Assembly: GCA_019638705.1 (NCBI GenBank)
Contig: JAHBTI010000021.1
Coordinates: forward strand, 1-54,333
Direction of reading: 5' to 3'
DNA length: 54,333 bases
Origin: Bacteroidota bacterium
GTDB lineage: Bacteria > Bacteroidota > Bacteroidia > B-17B0 > Aurantibacillaceae
Below the pieces are notes generated by a model, which saw only the letters and a list, made by a program, of their open reading frames with translations, made no database searches and was not told where the DNA came from. Position 1 is the first letter of the stretch; every line of letters starts with the position of its first letter. Positions 1 through 7,192 of the stretch are shown piece by piece. The position numbers and the translations under genes are program-made.

Positions 1-455
1 AGTTTTTCGCCTGCTATGTTTATGGTTTTAAACCATTCTAATTTTTCGCTGTCTGTGCCGCTGCACACATAAACCATTAGTTTATAGTTAAGAATTTGTT
101 CTTTTTGGTCAGCTTTCAAATTATGAAAATACAAGTTCTTGTATGCAAAATCGCCGTTTACATATTGACAAATTGAAATGGTGCGTTGTTGTCCGTCTAT
201 CACTTCAAAAGCCTCCCCCTGCCCCCCTCCAAAGGAGGGGGAACTCCGCACTGCCCAATACATGACGTTAAGCGGAAAATTTTTAGTAATGGTGTCAATT
301 ACGGCATCGCGCTGTTTGTCTTTGTAAATAAATTCACGTTGATAGGGCGGACGTATATCCAATTTTCCGCCAAAACCTGTAACGCCGTTTTCGGCTTCAT
401 CTTTGTAGCCGTTTGCTAATTCTTTTACCGTAATTTCTTTTAATTCTATTTTCAT
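1..455 (-). CDS. DUF262 (GmrSD N-terminal / ParB-like nuclease) protein, 5' part only
   Basis: The reading frame starts at the ATG at 455 and stays open to the window edge, so only the first ~151 residues are visible. It contains the DUF262 signature VIDGQQRT followed by SICQYVNG, and an upstream RPPYQREFIY segment, both typical of the GmrSD/DUF262 nucleotide-binding nuclease domain used in type IV restriction and other anti-phage systems. The ATG overlaps the TGA of the upstream methyltransferase (ATGA), so the two are translationally coupled. About 12 residues (SSPSFGGGQGEA) just before the signature come from an inserted palindromic repeat. Family assignment is confident; the actual role (restriction partner of the methyltransferase or independent nuclease) is inference because the C-terminus is missing. 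Confidence 0.82.
   Translation of the reverse strand, partial: MKIELKEITVKELANGYKDEAENGVTGFGGKLDIRPPYQREFIYKDKQRDAVIDTITKNFPLNVMYWAVRSSPSFGGGQGEAFEVIDGQQRTISICQYVNGDFAYKNLYFHNLKADQKEQILNYKLMVYVCSGTDSEKLEWFKTINIAGEK
211..245. repeat. G/C-run palindromic repeat inserted in frame in the DUF262 gene
   Basis: A C-rich arm and a G-rich arm (CCCCTCC / GGAGGGG) face each other across AAA, giving a perfect short hairpin inside an otherwise A+T-rich gene. Similar CCCCCT/AGGGGG hairpin repeats are, as I recall, dispersed in many Bacteroidota genomes. Here the copy is read through in frame as Ser/Pro/Gly-rich residues. Confidence 0.7.
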
Positions 456-1531
456 ATTTTTTTGTTTTTGATAATTATTCTTGCGTATGGAACATCAACA
501 ACGTTGTTTTTCATCATATATAAATCACCATTAACAGCACCACGTTTTTGAATTTCTTTTCTGTATTTTTTATGTTCTTCTTTGTATGGTTTAACTCCAA
601 TTTCAATTCCTGAATTTGAAATTCCCAAGCCGATAATTTCAAATTGTTCGGGATTGTGTTGGTCTAAAAAAGTAATTGGCACGCCCATTGCGCCTTTGTA
701 ATCAACGGGTATATCTTTTGTTTTATTCACATTTATAGCATTGTAATTTTCATATTTCGGGTATTCGGTTTTATTGTATGTTTTGTAAAGAATTAAATCT
801 TCATGGCGTTTTGCAATGTCTAAATTTGTAAACCAAACTGCTTGTGCTCTGCCTTTAATAACACCATTTATAATTTTGTAACCGCTACCTTCTTTTTTAC
901 TTGCAACAAGTTTTTTTGAAAAATATTTTGGAACATCAAACAACATATCGGTACTCATGGGCGTATTACCAACCCACATTTTGTCTTCCTTAATTAGTTT
1001 GAAAATTTCTTTATAGGTGATTGCGTTTTTATTTCCAACAAGTACAAATTTTTTGTCGTATTCTATGAGTTGTGAAACGTATTCTCTGAACAAAGAAAAT
1101 GGAGGATTGGTAACAACAATGTCTGCTTCTTTTAAAAGCGCAATACATTCTTTACTGCGAAAATCACCGTCGCCTTTCAAATGTTTAATGCCAATTTCTT
1201 CAGGGTCGGGCACGCTATTACCGTTTTTATCGCCTTTATATTCCAAGTAAATGGCTTTTTCAGAATTGTTTTCACTAAACAAGTCAGCATTTTGACTTTT
1301 GTAGCAAGTGGTAATCAGTTTTTTTAAACCCAATTGCTCAAAGTTGTAAGAAAAATAATGAAAGAAATTACTCACACGCGGGTCGTCGCAATTGCATAAC
1401 ACTACTTTGTTTTTAAAATGTTCTTTGTAATGCCGCAACTCTTTTTCAATGTCTGAAAGTTGCGTGTAAAACTCATCGTTTTTCTCACTCTTTGCTTTGT
1501 GTAAATTTTTGTTTGCCGAAGTTTTTGCCAT
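452..1531 (-). CDS. EcoRI-family adenine-specific DNA methyltransferase
   Basis: 359 aa from the ATG at 1531; an upstream in-frame ATG at 1549 is possible, but the family normally begins at the MAKTSANKNL-like segment. It shows the family opening (KAKSEKNDEFYTQLSDIEKE), a CDDPR motif, and the catalytic NPPF motif (TNPPFSLF) of N6-adenine methyltransferases, then NAITYKE and GNTPMSTDM as in the EcoRI methylase family. It probably methylates adenine in a short recognition site, protecting DNA or acting as an orphan methylase. It overlaps the downstream DUF262 gene by 4 bp (ATGA), suggesting a functional pair. No EcoRI-like nuclease is visible, so the DUF262 protein is the only candidate restriction partner. 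A strongly folded non-coding segment lies directly upstream. Confidence 0.88.
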   Translation of the reverse strand: MAKTSANKNLHKAKSEKNDEFYTQLSDIEKELRHYKEHFKNKVVLCNCDDPRVSNFFHYFSYNFEQLGLKKLITTCYKSQNADLFSENNSEKAIYLEYKGDKNGNSVPDPEEIGIKHLKGDGDFRSKECIALLKEADIVVTNPPFSLFREYVSQLIEYDKKFVLVGNKNAITYKEIFKLIKEDKMWVGNTPMSTDMLFDVPKYFSKKLVASKKEGSGYKIINGVIKGRAQAVWFTNLDIAKRHEDLILYKTYNKTEYPKYENYNAINVNKTKDIPVDYKGAMGVPITFLDQHNPEQFEIIGLGISNSGIEIGVKPYKEEHKKYRKEIQKRGAVNGDLYMMKNNVVDVPYARIIIKNKKI

Positions 1532-1607
1532 ACCTGTTTTGTGTGTCAAACAGGTACTTCATTGACAAAATGTTTTCCAAAAAAATCGGGCGTGTACCTC
1601 TGCAAAT

Positions 1608-1757
1608 TTTTCTTTTCAGGATAGGTACGACCAAGCACCTTTGAGGAATTGAAAAACAGCAAAGGACACGCCGCTGGGGCGCGTCCGTCTTACTGTTTCT
1701 CTCCTCGTGATGAAATTTGGTCGTTTTATCCCGAAAGAAACAATTAGCAACGCTAAT
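1608..1757 (-). ncRNA. Candidate structured RNA or leader upstream of the methyltransferase
   Basis: This gene-free stretch folds by eye into one long interrupted hairpin. Nested arms on the plus strand are TTTCTTTTC/GAAAGAAA (1609-1617/1733-1740), GGATA/TATCC (1619-1623/1727-1731), CGACCAA/TTGGTCG (1628-1634/1717-1723), GAGGA/TCCTC (1643-1647/1702-1706), AAACAG/CTGTTT (1654-1659/1693-1698) and GGACACGCC/GGCGCGTCC (1664-1672/1678-1686). A further hairpin ATTAGC-AAC-GCTAAT follows at 1743-1757. Two mismatches become G-U wobbles only in the minus-strand RNA, favouring that strand. It lies 77 nt or more upstream of the methyltransferase start, so it could be a regulatory leader or an independent RNA. 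The family is not recognised. Confidence 0.5.
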
Positions 1758-1941
1758 GTTTTGTTATGTAATTAATTTTTTAGTTCAAATGCTTTTTAGT
1801 TTTTTAGTTGATACAAGGGTACAAAGTTTTGTTTGAGGGAACAAAAATATTTTTTTTTGGGAGGGAATGTAAGGTTGTGGGGGGAATTGTTTTATTTGTT
1901 GGTGTTTGATAATGGCGTGAGAGATAAAAGAGTTTAAAATT

Positions 1942-2382
1942 TTAATCCTTTTGTTTTGTTACATTGTGTTTTACTTCGGGGTGTAGCCAAACACCATACA
2001 ATTTATACATTTCATAAAATACAAACCACTCGTGTGTCCATGGTACTATTGTACTATATAAGTGGTAACTTGAATTCCATATTAAGTCTGTTTTATGATA
2101 TAAACACAACGAATTATCTTTAGGAAACATATGTATATCATCATTGTATTCTATTTTTGGATTAAGTACCGTTACTGTTGGACTATTCATACCGTTGTAT
2201 TTTATTCTGTAAGTGTATGTCTGACATTCTTTTGTTGGTTGGTATTTTCCATAACAATACAGTATTCCTTTTTTAAATTCACATTTAAGAAAGTTGAAAT
2301 GCTTTTGTAATAGCGATTTTTCAATCGCTATTACTGCTGCATAATTTATTTTTTTCGTTCTTTGAAAATTAATTCCCCCCAT
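1942..2382 (-). CDS. CBASS stand-alone E2-like (ubiquitin-conjugating fold) protein
   Basis: 146 aa from the ATG at 2382, which lies inside the end of the nucleotidyltransferase gene (14-bp overlap); a longer in-frame start at 2454 would give an unlikely 86-bp overlap. The protein has the pattern of prokaryotic E2 proteins of short type II CBASS: a Pro/His-containing strand (DDIHMFPKDNSLCLYH) with candidate catalytic Cys93, followed by the conserved IVPWTHEWFVFYE helix and GVWLHPEVKH. In such systems the E2 acts on the C-terminus of the CD-NTase to regulate cyclic-nucleotide synthesis (known for the family). No E1 or JAB gene is present here, fitting the short form. The assignment rests on motif spacing and on position directly after the CD-NTase. 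Confidence 0.75.
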   Translation of the reverse strand: MGGINFQRTKKINYAAVIAIEKSLLQKHFNFLKCEFKKGILYCYGKYQPTKECQTYTYRIKYNGMNSPTVTVLNPKIEYNDDIHMFPKDNSLCLYHKTDLIWNSSYHLYSTIVPWTHEWFVFYEMYKLYGVWLHPEVKHNVTKQKD

Positions 2383-3385
2383 AGTTTTTGTGTGGTAAAT
2401 TCTTAACTCCTGTTTTCTCTTGAATATTCCCGTACATATCTGTTTTGGCAACACCTGTAAGTATTGTTGATGCTGTATTTTGCAAAGACTCTAACTTTCT
2501 ATCAACGTCAGCATCTTCACCTTCAGGGAAGTAACTACCTAAATGCTTTCTCCACAATCTACTTGCTTTCAATTGATTTTTTTCTTCGTCAATAGCTTTG
2601 TTCGTGTCTGCAATAAAATCTTTAAGTGATTCAAAAAAATAATCTTTATCGCCCGAATAATTTTCAAACAAATCATCTTTTGGCGTTGTGGGCATCACGC
2701 ATGACCAATTGAATTTAAGAATTCTTTCTATTGCTTTAAGTGTATCTCTCAAACAAATATCATCTCGGTCATTGTATTTTATGTTGTTTGATGCTAATAC
2801 AGTCATAGCTAATCCCGTTGGCATTTTCTTTGTCCTGTTATCACACCAAGCCTTTAAATATTTCACTATTCTAATAAGTTGTCCTTTGTCGTCTTTATTT
2901 TCAGTAAACCAATCTTTAAATTCTTTAGGGTCACTTTTCTGCCAATCGTCATCTTTTACAGCTAAATGTGGGTTTTCATCATTATTCTTTTCACTCTCTT
3001 TGTAATAAACAGGCAAATCAATATGATAATCTCCTTGATAAATAACTCGCACACACTTTTTTCTATGTTGTGGTTTTTCATTGGTAGCATTTTCAACAGC
3101 GTCCCAAACCCAATTTTGCATAGTTGTTCCTGTTTCTTTTGGTTTAGGGAAAAAATATACTCCATTGTCTAAATCACAAGTATCTTCTTTAGTTCGTATC
3201 ATTGTGCCTAAATCATAAGACCCTTGCCCTCTAAATTTTGGCACATACTCAGGGTGATTTTCTTTAAAATGTTTTCTGATTAAATCACGCAATGTATCTC
3301 TTGACGTGATTAATTTTGCTTTCTTGGTTGAGGTAATACTCAATTCCCCATTGAACTTGATAAATAAATTGTTACAATTTGCCAT
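2369..3385 (-). CDS. CBASS CD-NTase (cGAS/DncV-like nucleotidyltransferase)
   Basis: 338 aa. The nucleotidyltransferase core is visible: the GS motif in FRGQGSYDLGT (Gly55-Ser56), the metal-binding pair in CDLDNGVYF (Asp71, Asp73) and the third acidic residue in YHIDLPVYY (Asp123). It should synthesise a cyclic di- or trinucleotide after phage infection and thereby activate the neighbouring patatin effector. The start codon overlaps the stop of the patatin gene by one base (TAATG). The C-terminus ends NYGGN, close to a Gly-Gly tail that an E2-like partner could recognise (inference). The exact clade and nucleotide product cannot be told by eye. Confidence 0.9.
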   Translation of the reverse strand: MANCNNLFIKFNGELSITSTKKAKLITSRDTLRDLIRKHFKENHPEYVPKFRGQGSYDLGTMIRTKEDTCDLDNGVYFFPKPKETGTTMQNWVWDAVENATNEKPQHRKKCVRVIYQGDYHIDLPVYYKESEKNNDENPHLAVKDDDWQKSDPKEFKDWFTENKDDKGQLIRIVKYLKAWCDNRTKKMPTGLAMTVLASNNIKYNDRDDICLRDTLKAIERILKFNWSCVMPTTPKDDLFENYSGDKDYFFESLKDFIADTNKAIDEEKNQLKASRLWRKHLGSYFPEGEDADVDRKLESLQNTASTILTGVAKTDMYGNIQEKTGVKNLPHKNYGGN

Positions 3386-4392
3386 TATTTTTTTGTGTTA
3401 TAAGTTTTAGTTGTTTTAAAAAATTCTAAGATTTCCGCTTTTGTAGCATAGGTATAGCCATCATGGTCGCCCAAAGCTTTTATTGTCTTTAAAGCTTTTT
3501 CATCTGTTTTATCCATGTCAATAGCACCCATGTGTTCATTCGATAGTTTTGGTGATGGCACTCTGTAATACATACCTTTCGGATTAATATTATTGATTAT
3601 ATTATTCAGGAAAAAATCAGTAAAATATGCTTGTCCGTCCATTGAAATTTGAAAAAGCTTACTGTTCCAACTTCTAAAAGATTTTGATTTTCTTTCAGTT
3701 GATGCCCAACCTGACGGTTGAGCAATACTTGATATAGATAGAATTTGATAAGTGTCGTATTCTTTATTTTCACCAACAAAATATTGTAATGCTTCTAACA
3801 AGCCGCATAAACTTGGATTATTTGCCCAAACACCGCCATCAGTATATAAAATATTGTTGTGCTCGTGTATAGGCAAATACGTTGGTGCGGCTGATGTTGC
3901 TAAAGCAACATCTACCATTTTTATATTTTTATCCATAAAAAAACTGCCTTCTTTGTGAGGGAATTTGAAAACTCTAGGCTCACCTTTAATTAAATTAAAA
4001 CTTGGAATGCACAGCAAATTTTCAGCGTCTCCCAACGTTTTACTTTCAAATGTTTTTTCTAATATTTTCGTTAGTGGTTTATTGGAATGCTTTCCAAACA
4101 ATAATAACTGCTTTAGGAACTGCCATCTATATTGAAAATACCGAATAAATGAATTATTCGAAGTTGGAAAAATCTCAGAGCCATGTTTGAAATATAGATT
4201 AACCAAAGCCTCGGCAGTCATTCCAGCCGACAAACCTAAAGCAATCATGCCCCCTGTTGAAGTACCACAAATCATGTCAAAGTGGTCTGATATTCGTTTT
4301 CCTATTTTTTCTTCAAAACGAGCTAAGACAGAAGCACTATATAACCCCTTTATTCCACCACCATCAATAGATAAAATTTTAAACGTATTCAT
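3385..4392 (-). CDS. capV: CBASS patatin-like phospholipase effector (CapV-like)
   Basis: 335 aa from the ATG at 4392 (MNTFKILSIDGGG); an upstream ATG at 4419 inside the HNH gene would add nine residues. Patatin signatures are complete: the oxyanion-hole GGGIKG near residue 10, the nucleophile elbow GTSTG, and the catalytic Asp in TDGGVWANNP. Patatin phospholipases of CBASS are activated by the cyclic nucleotide made by the adjacent CD-NTase and degrade membrane lipids, killing the infected cell. The stop codon overlaps the start of the CD-NTase gene, so the two are co-translated. This is the only standard CBASS effector in the operon. Confidence 0.9.
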   Translation of the reverse strand: MNTFKILSIDGGGIKGLYSASVLARFEEKIGKRISDHFDMICGTSTGGMIALGLSAGMTAEALVNLYFKHGSEIFPTSNNSFIRYFQYRWQFLKQLLLFGKHSNKPLTKILEKTFESKTLGDAENLLCIPSFNLIKGEPRVFKFPHKEGSFFMDKNIKMVDVALATSAAPTYLPIHEHNNILYTDGGVWANNPSLCGLLEALQYFVGENKEYDTYQILSISSIAQPSGWASTERKSKSFRSWNSKLFQISMDGQAYFTDFFLNNIINNINPKGMYYRVPSPKLSNEHMGAIDMDKTDEKALKTIKALGDHDGYTYATKAEILEFFKTTKTYNTKK

Positions 4393-4396
4393 ATAT

Positions 4397-4816
4397 CTAT
4401 TTTTTTGGTGAACTTCCATTTCCTATTGCTGCGCCTACGCCAGCTCCCACGACTGCCCCAACTGGCCCGAAAACCGAACCAATCAAGCCGCCTATAACGC
4501 CACCTACTGCAGTATTACCATTTTTGATTTTCTGCTTTTTGGCTTTACTAAATGGAGCTCTTGTATTTCCATATTGTGCCCTTGTAGTTTTGGTGCGCTT
4601 TGTGCCTTTCTGTATATTGCATGAAATACAAGCTGCGAAAAGGTTATTCATGTGATTGCTTCCTCCATTTGCCTTTGCTTTAGAATGGTCAATTTGCCAT
4701 GCACCTTTTGTACTTTGTCTTCCATAATTAGAAAAACCTAACTTGCTGTGGCATATGTGGCAGTAGCCGTCGGTTTTTTGAAATATTGCTTTTTTTCTTT
4801 CTATAGATGTTTTCAT
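4397..4816 (-). CDS. HNH endonuclease-like protein with C-terminal glycine-zipper membrane tail
   Basis: 139 aa. The N-terminal half is an HNH/McrA-type zinc nuclease: Cys19-x2-Cys22, the QIDHSKAKANGG stretch with His44, Asn58 in NNL, and Cys63-x2-Cys66. The C-terminus (~residues 103-133) is a Gly/Ala/Val-rich segment with repeated GxxxG spacing (VGGVIGGLIGSVFGPVG), a glycine-zipper that would insert into membranes. It is the first gene of the CBASS operon, with only a few bases before the patatin start. Whether it belongs to CBASS as a second effector or is a passenger is unknown; CBASS HNH effectors normally carry a SAVED ligand-binding domain, which is absent here. A nuclease that can tether to membranes is unusual. 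Confidence 0.8.
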   Translation of the reverse strand: MKTSIERKKAIFQKTDGYCHICHSKLGFSNYGRQSTKGAWQIDHSKAKANGGSNHMNNLFAACISCNIQKGTKRTKTTRAQYGNTRAPFSKAKKQKIKNGNTAVGGVIGGLIGSVFGPVGAVVGAGVGAAIGNGSSPKK

Positions 4817-4911
4817 TTTTTTTGAAATTTAAAATTATACTTCGCGTATAGACATACGCATTTATTCCCGGTTTTGTAAGTGGGTTTCCGGCACACATGA
4901 TTATACCTTAT

Positions 4912-4926
4912 GTCAGTTTAACTGAC
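4912..4926. promoter_or_regulatory. Inverted repeat upstream of the CBASS operon
   Basis: GTCAGTT-T-AACTGAC is a perfect 7-bp dyad about 95 bp upstream of the first CBASS gene. It resembles a repressor operator and has no following T-run, so a terminator is unlikely. The binding protein is unknown; the nearby XRE regulator is one candidate. Confidence 0.4.
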
Positions 4927-5047
4927 AGGGCATTTCTTGATATGTCTTTGGAGAAAGCGTATTCTCCCAATCTCTAACTTTTAGTCGTTAAATTGGTTTA
5001 ATTGATAATAAACAACGCTTTTTTTAAAGAAATTTTATCGGCGCAGG

Positions 5048-5077
5048 TTTGAGAATTCAAAACCTTTTTTACTTTTG
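5048..5077 (+). promoter_or_regulatory. Bacteroidota sigma-ABfr promoter for a small RNA
   Basis: TTTG (5048-5051), an 18-bp spacer and TACTTTTG (5070-5077) match the Bacteroidota -33/-7 consensus very well. No coding sequence follows before a strong terminator at 5151-5181. Confidence 0.6.
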
Positions 5078-5083
5078 CGCATC

Positions 5084-5181
5084 TTTAAACGAAAGGTACG
5101 CCGATTAATTGCTTTTAATAAAAAGCTGTGTAAAAAGCTGCCTAAAAAGTGGGCTACGGGGGACTAACCCGTGGCTCTTTT
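5084..5181 (+). ncRNA. Candidate ~100-nt small RNA between CBASS and the XRE/ImmA/PIN operon
   Basis: The start is inferred about 7 nt after the TACTTTTG box. The end is a hairpin of GGGCTACGGG (5151-5160) and CCCGTGGCTC (5168-5177) followed by seven T residues, a typical intrinsic terminator. Two of its ten pairs are G-U only in the plus-strand RNA, supporting that direction. There is no ATG in the transcript. It runs against both neighbouring minus-strand operons. The family is not recognised. Confidence 0.5.
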
Positions 5182-5258
5182 TTTGGCAAATTTTAACTTG
5201 CAAATTTTATTCCAATACAATATATTCTGTCATCTTGTCTTAATTGTATGTTTTTTTG

Positions 5259-5786
5259 TCATTTTTTCATCTTTTTGTAATTTTCAATTGTGTCAATCCC
5301 ATTAATCAACTTACTCCCTTTGCTTTTTACATTGTAAATAAACTCATCACATTCGGCTTCCGTTAATATTTCCGTGTTATACAGCTCCAACAACAAATCC
5401 ATTGTAGTGTAATAAACAATTTTGTGTTCTTGGCAGTAATTATAAATATCATGCAAATTACTACTGGCTACATATTCTTTCTTAAACCGTGCTACTGCCA
5501 AACACGCTGCTTCCCCTTCACCTAACGTTTGTTTCAATTTGGCATACTCTGCCAATATCATTCTGTCAGTCGGCATTGCAATAACAGGAATTTTGCACCA
5601 TACCAAAAAATTATTGATAAGCAACGTTGCGCTATTTCTCACGGTTAATTCCTTGTGCACTTTATCCAACATCACAAACCTTCCGGGAAATATTTTCGGC
5701 AACAATAATTGTTGTCCGCCCTTCACAAAATGTATCACCACATCGCTGTCCAATAATATGTTCGGCTCATCACTCTTCTTGCTCAT
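5259..5786 (-). CDS. PIN-domain-like protein of an XRE/ImmA/PIN operon
   Basis: 175 aa from the ATG at 5786; the ATG at 5795 is also possible. Features of PIN ribonucleases are visible: an N-terminal LLDSDVVIHF strand with acidic residues, a central GEGEAACLAVA helix carrying the conserved Glu, and a later SSNLHDI with an Asp. It probably cleaves RNA as the toxic or effector component of the operon. It overlaps the end of the metallopeptidase gene, so it is third in a tightly coupled set. The specific PIN subfamily is not identifiable by eye, and a role as a CBASS accessory gene is only a hypothesis. Confidence 0.6.
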   Translation of the reverse strand: MSKKSDEPNILLDSDVVIHFVKGGQQLLLPKIFPGRFVMLDKVHKELTVRNSATLLINNFLVWCKIPVIAMPTDRMILAEYAKLKQTLGEGEAACLAVARFKKEYVASSNLHDIYNYCQEHKIVYYTTMDLLLELYNTEILTEAECDEFIYNVKSKGSKLINGIDTIENYKKMKK

Positions 5787-6510
5787 CTTCCTCAATATTA
5801 TCGGTATCTACAAAAATGTCCTTCATTAAATTGTGATAATGTGTTTCTGAAATTCTCTCATTGTCAAACAACGCTTTTGTCAACACACCGTAATCGCCAA
5901 TTACACGCTCTGTATTGGTGGCTGTATATAAAACCGTAGTATAACCATGTTCAGTAGCACTTTTTTTAACACCGCTCAAATACGCTTCATAATCACCAAA
6001 CTTAATCAAGCCTACTTTATCCAATCGCCACAACAACGCTCTGCGAGAAACTCCAAAATACTGTTCGAGTTTTATAATGGTTGCCAAGGATATTTTTCCA
6101 CCCCAAGCCAGTTCTTCTTCGGGTATTAATTGAATAATGCCTGCTTCGGGCATTAAAAAGCAAGAACTAAAAACATCAGCGTTATATTCTTCGCGCTCTT
6201 TTTTATTAAAAAATCCTTTTTTACTAATTTCAAAAGTAAAACCTTCTTGAATAAATAAATGATACAACTCGTGTCCGATTGTAAAATTTTGTCTTCCCAC
6301 CTGCTGATTGCTGTTTACCAACATAAATTTTTCAGTAGCTGTTTTTAATGCCATACCCGAAAAATTTTCACCCATTGGTAAAAAAGCCGTAATTACATTC
6401 AACGATTCCAATAGCTTGAACAAATCAATTGCGGCATCGTGGTCAATGCCGCAATCAACTCTAAACTTATTGGCTCTTGCTTCAAGTATTTTATCATTAA
6501 ATGCGCTCAT
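5770..6510 (-). CDS. ImmA/IrrE family (M78) zinc metallopeptidase
   Basis: 246 aa. The peptidase site HELYH (His80, Glu81, His84) sits in FTIGHELYHLFIQEG, and the third-ligand helix follows as KEREEYNADVFSSCFLMP. M78 peptidases of this type usually cleave a partner XRE repressor after a stress signal, as ImmA does for ImmR and CapP for CapH. The gene overlaps its upstream XRE partner by 14 bp and the downstream PIN gene by about 17 bp. The acidic C-terminus (DNIEEDEQEE) is unremarkable. The set probably forms a repressor / repressor-cleaving protease / effector module. Confidence 0.85.
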   Translation of the reverse strand: MSAFNDKILEARANKFRVDCGIDHDAAIDLFKLLESLNVITAFLPMGENFSGMALKTATEKFMLVNSNQQVGRQNFTIGHELYHLFIQEGFTFEISKKGFFNKKEREEYNADVFSSCFLMPEAGIIQLIPEEELAWGGKISLATIIKLEQYFGVSRRALLWRLDKVGLIKFGDYEAYLSGVKKSATEHGYTTVLYTATNTERVIGDYGVLTKALFDNERISETHYHNLMKDIFVDTDNIEEDEQEE

Positions 6511-6844
6511 GCAATTTTTTAATTTTTAAATAATTCTTTACAATCTTTCCAAAATGTGCTATTCGCTCCATGTCTTGCGCCTCTAATTCATCTTTTCTAA
6601 ATGCAAAGGCAACTTCTGCTAAGGCTTCTTCCGTGCTTTCAACAAAAAACACTTTCAGCTCCACGCCAAATAAATTTGATAAGGCTTCTAAAATTTCAAC
6701 AGGAGCTTCGCGTTCTCCGTTTTCATAAAAGCTCACCATTTCTCTTTTAATTTTCAAAAAATCCGCCAATTTATCTTGGGTATAACCATACTTTTCCCTG
6801 AAGCCTTTCATAATAAGTCCGGTTGTTTTGTTTTGATTTTGCAT
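6497..6844 (-). CDS. XRE-family transcriptional regulator
   Basis: 115 aa. The N-terminal helix-turn-helix is clear (GYTQDKLADFLKIKREMVSFYENGEREAP), followed by a short alpha-helical tail of ~45 residues. It is the first gene of the XRE/M78/PIN operon, overlapping the peptidase gene by 14 bp, and probably represses its own promoter. A TACATTTGTA dyad overlapping the -7 box 25 bp upstream is the obvious operator candidate, and the same dyad occurs at the second XRE/M78 locus in the window. Confidence 0.85.
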   Translation of the reverse strand: MQNQNKTTGLIMKGFREKYGYTQDKLADFLKIKREMVSFYENGEREAPVEILEALSNLFGVELKVFFVESTEEALAEVAFAFRKDELEAQDMERIAHFGKIVKNYLKIKKLHERI

Positions 6845-6868
6845 ACTTTTTTGTTTTGGAGTATTTTT

Positions 6869-6878
6869 TACAAATGTA
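6869..6878 (-). promoter_or_regulatory. -7 promoter box with overlapping dyad for the XRE operon
   Basis: On the minus strand this reads TACATTTGTA: a match to the TAnnTTTG -7 box that is also a TACA-N2-TGTA dyad, so a repressor bound here would block RNA polymerase. Confidence 0.5.
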
Positions 6879-7134
6879 TATATTTTTTATTAAATTTAAA
6901 ATAATGTACATAATTTTATATTTTAAAGTATTAATATTAAAATAATTAAATGTTTTGAAAAATATTAATTATAAAAAATTTATATTTTGTATAATTTAAA
7001 AATATGGAGATTGTTTTAAAGAAACTATTTTTAGAATTAACTACCTGTTCCTTCAATATCTCTCAGTCCACTCACTCTGTACTTTTATCTTCACAAAATA
7101 GAAACGAAATACAATATTAGACACGGAAATTAAA
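6879..7134. other. A+T-rich intergenic region, nothing recognised
   Basis: This stretch separates the leftward defence operon from the rightward Rrf2 operon. It is very A+T rich with short tracts resembling promoters but no coding frame, hairpin or RNA family I can support. Confidence 0.5.
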
Positions 7135-7148
7135 GGATAATTTTATCC
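7135..7148. promoter_or_regulatory. Candidate Rrf2 operator
   Basis: GGATAA-TT-TTATCC is a perfect 14-bp dyad placed about 20 bp before the -7 box of the Rrf2-family gene, overlapping the expected -33 region, the usual position of an autoregulatory operator. Confidence 0.55.
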
Positions 7149-7166
7149 CTTAACATAAAAATAATT

Positions 7167-7174
7167 TATATTTG
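7167..7174 (+). promoter_or_regulatory. -7 promoter box of the Rrf2 gene
   Basis: TATATTTG matches TAnnTTTG and lies 18 bp before the ATG at 7193. This argues against the TTG at 7172 as the start, since that codon is inside the promoter box. Confidence 0.6.
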
Positions 7175-7192
7175 CAGCAGAAAAATACAATC

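Noticed and set aside
1608..1757. Retron msr-msd
   Set aside because: No reverse-transcriptase gene is found in the neighbourhood.
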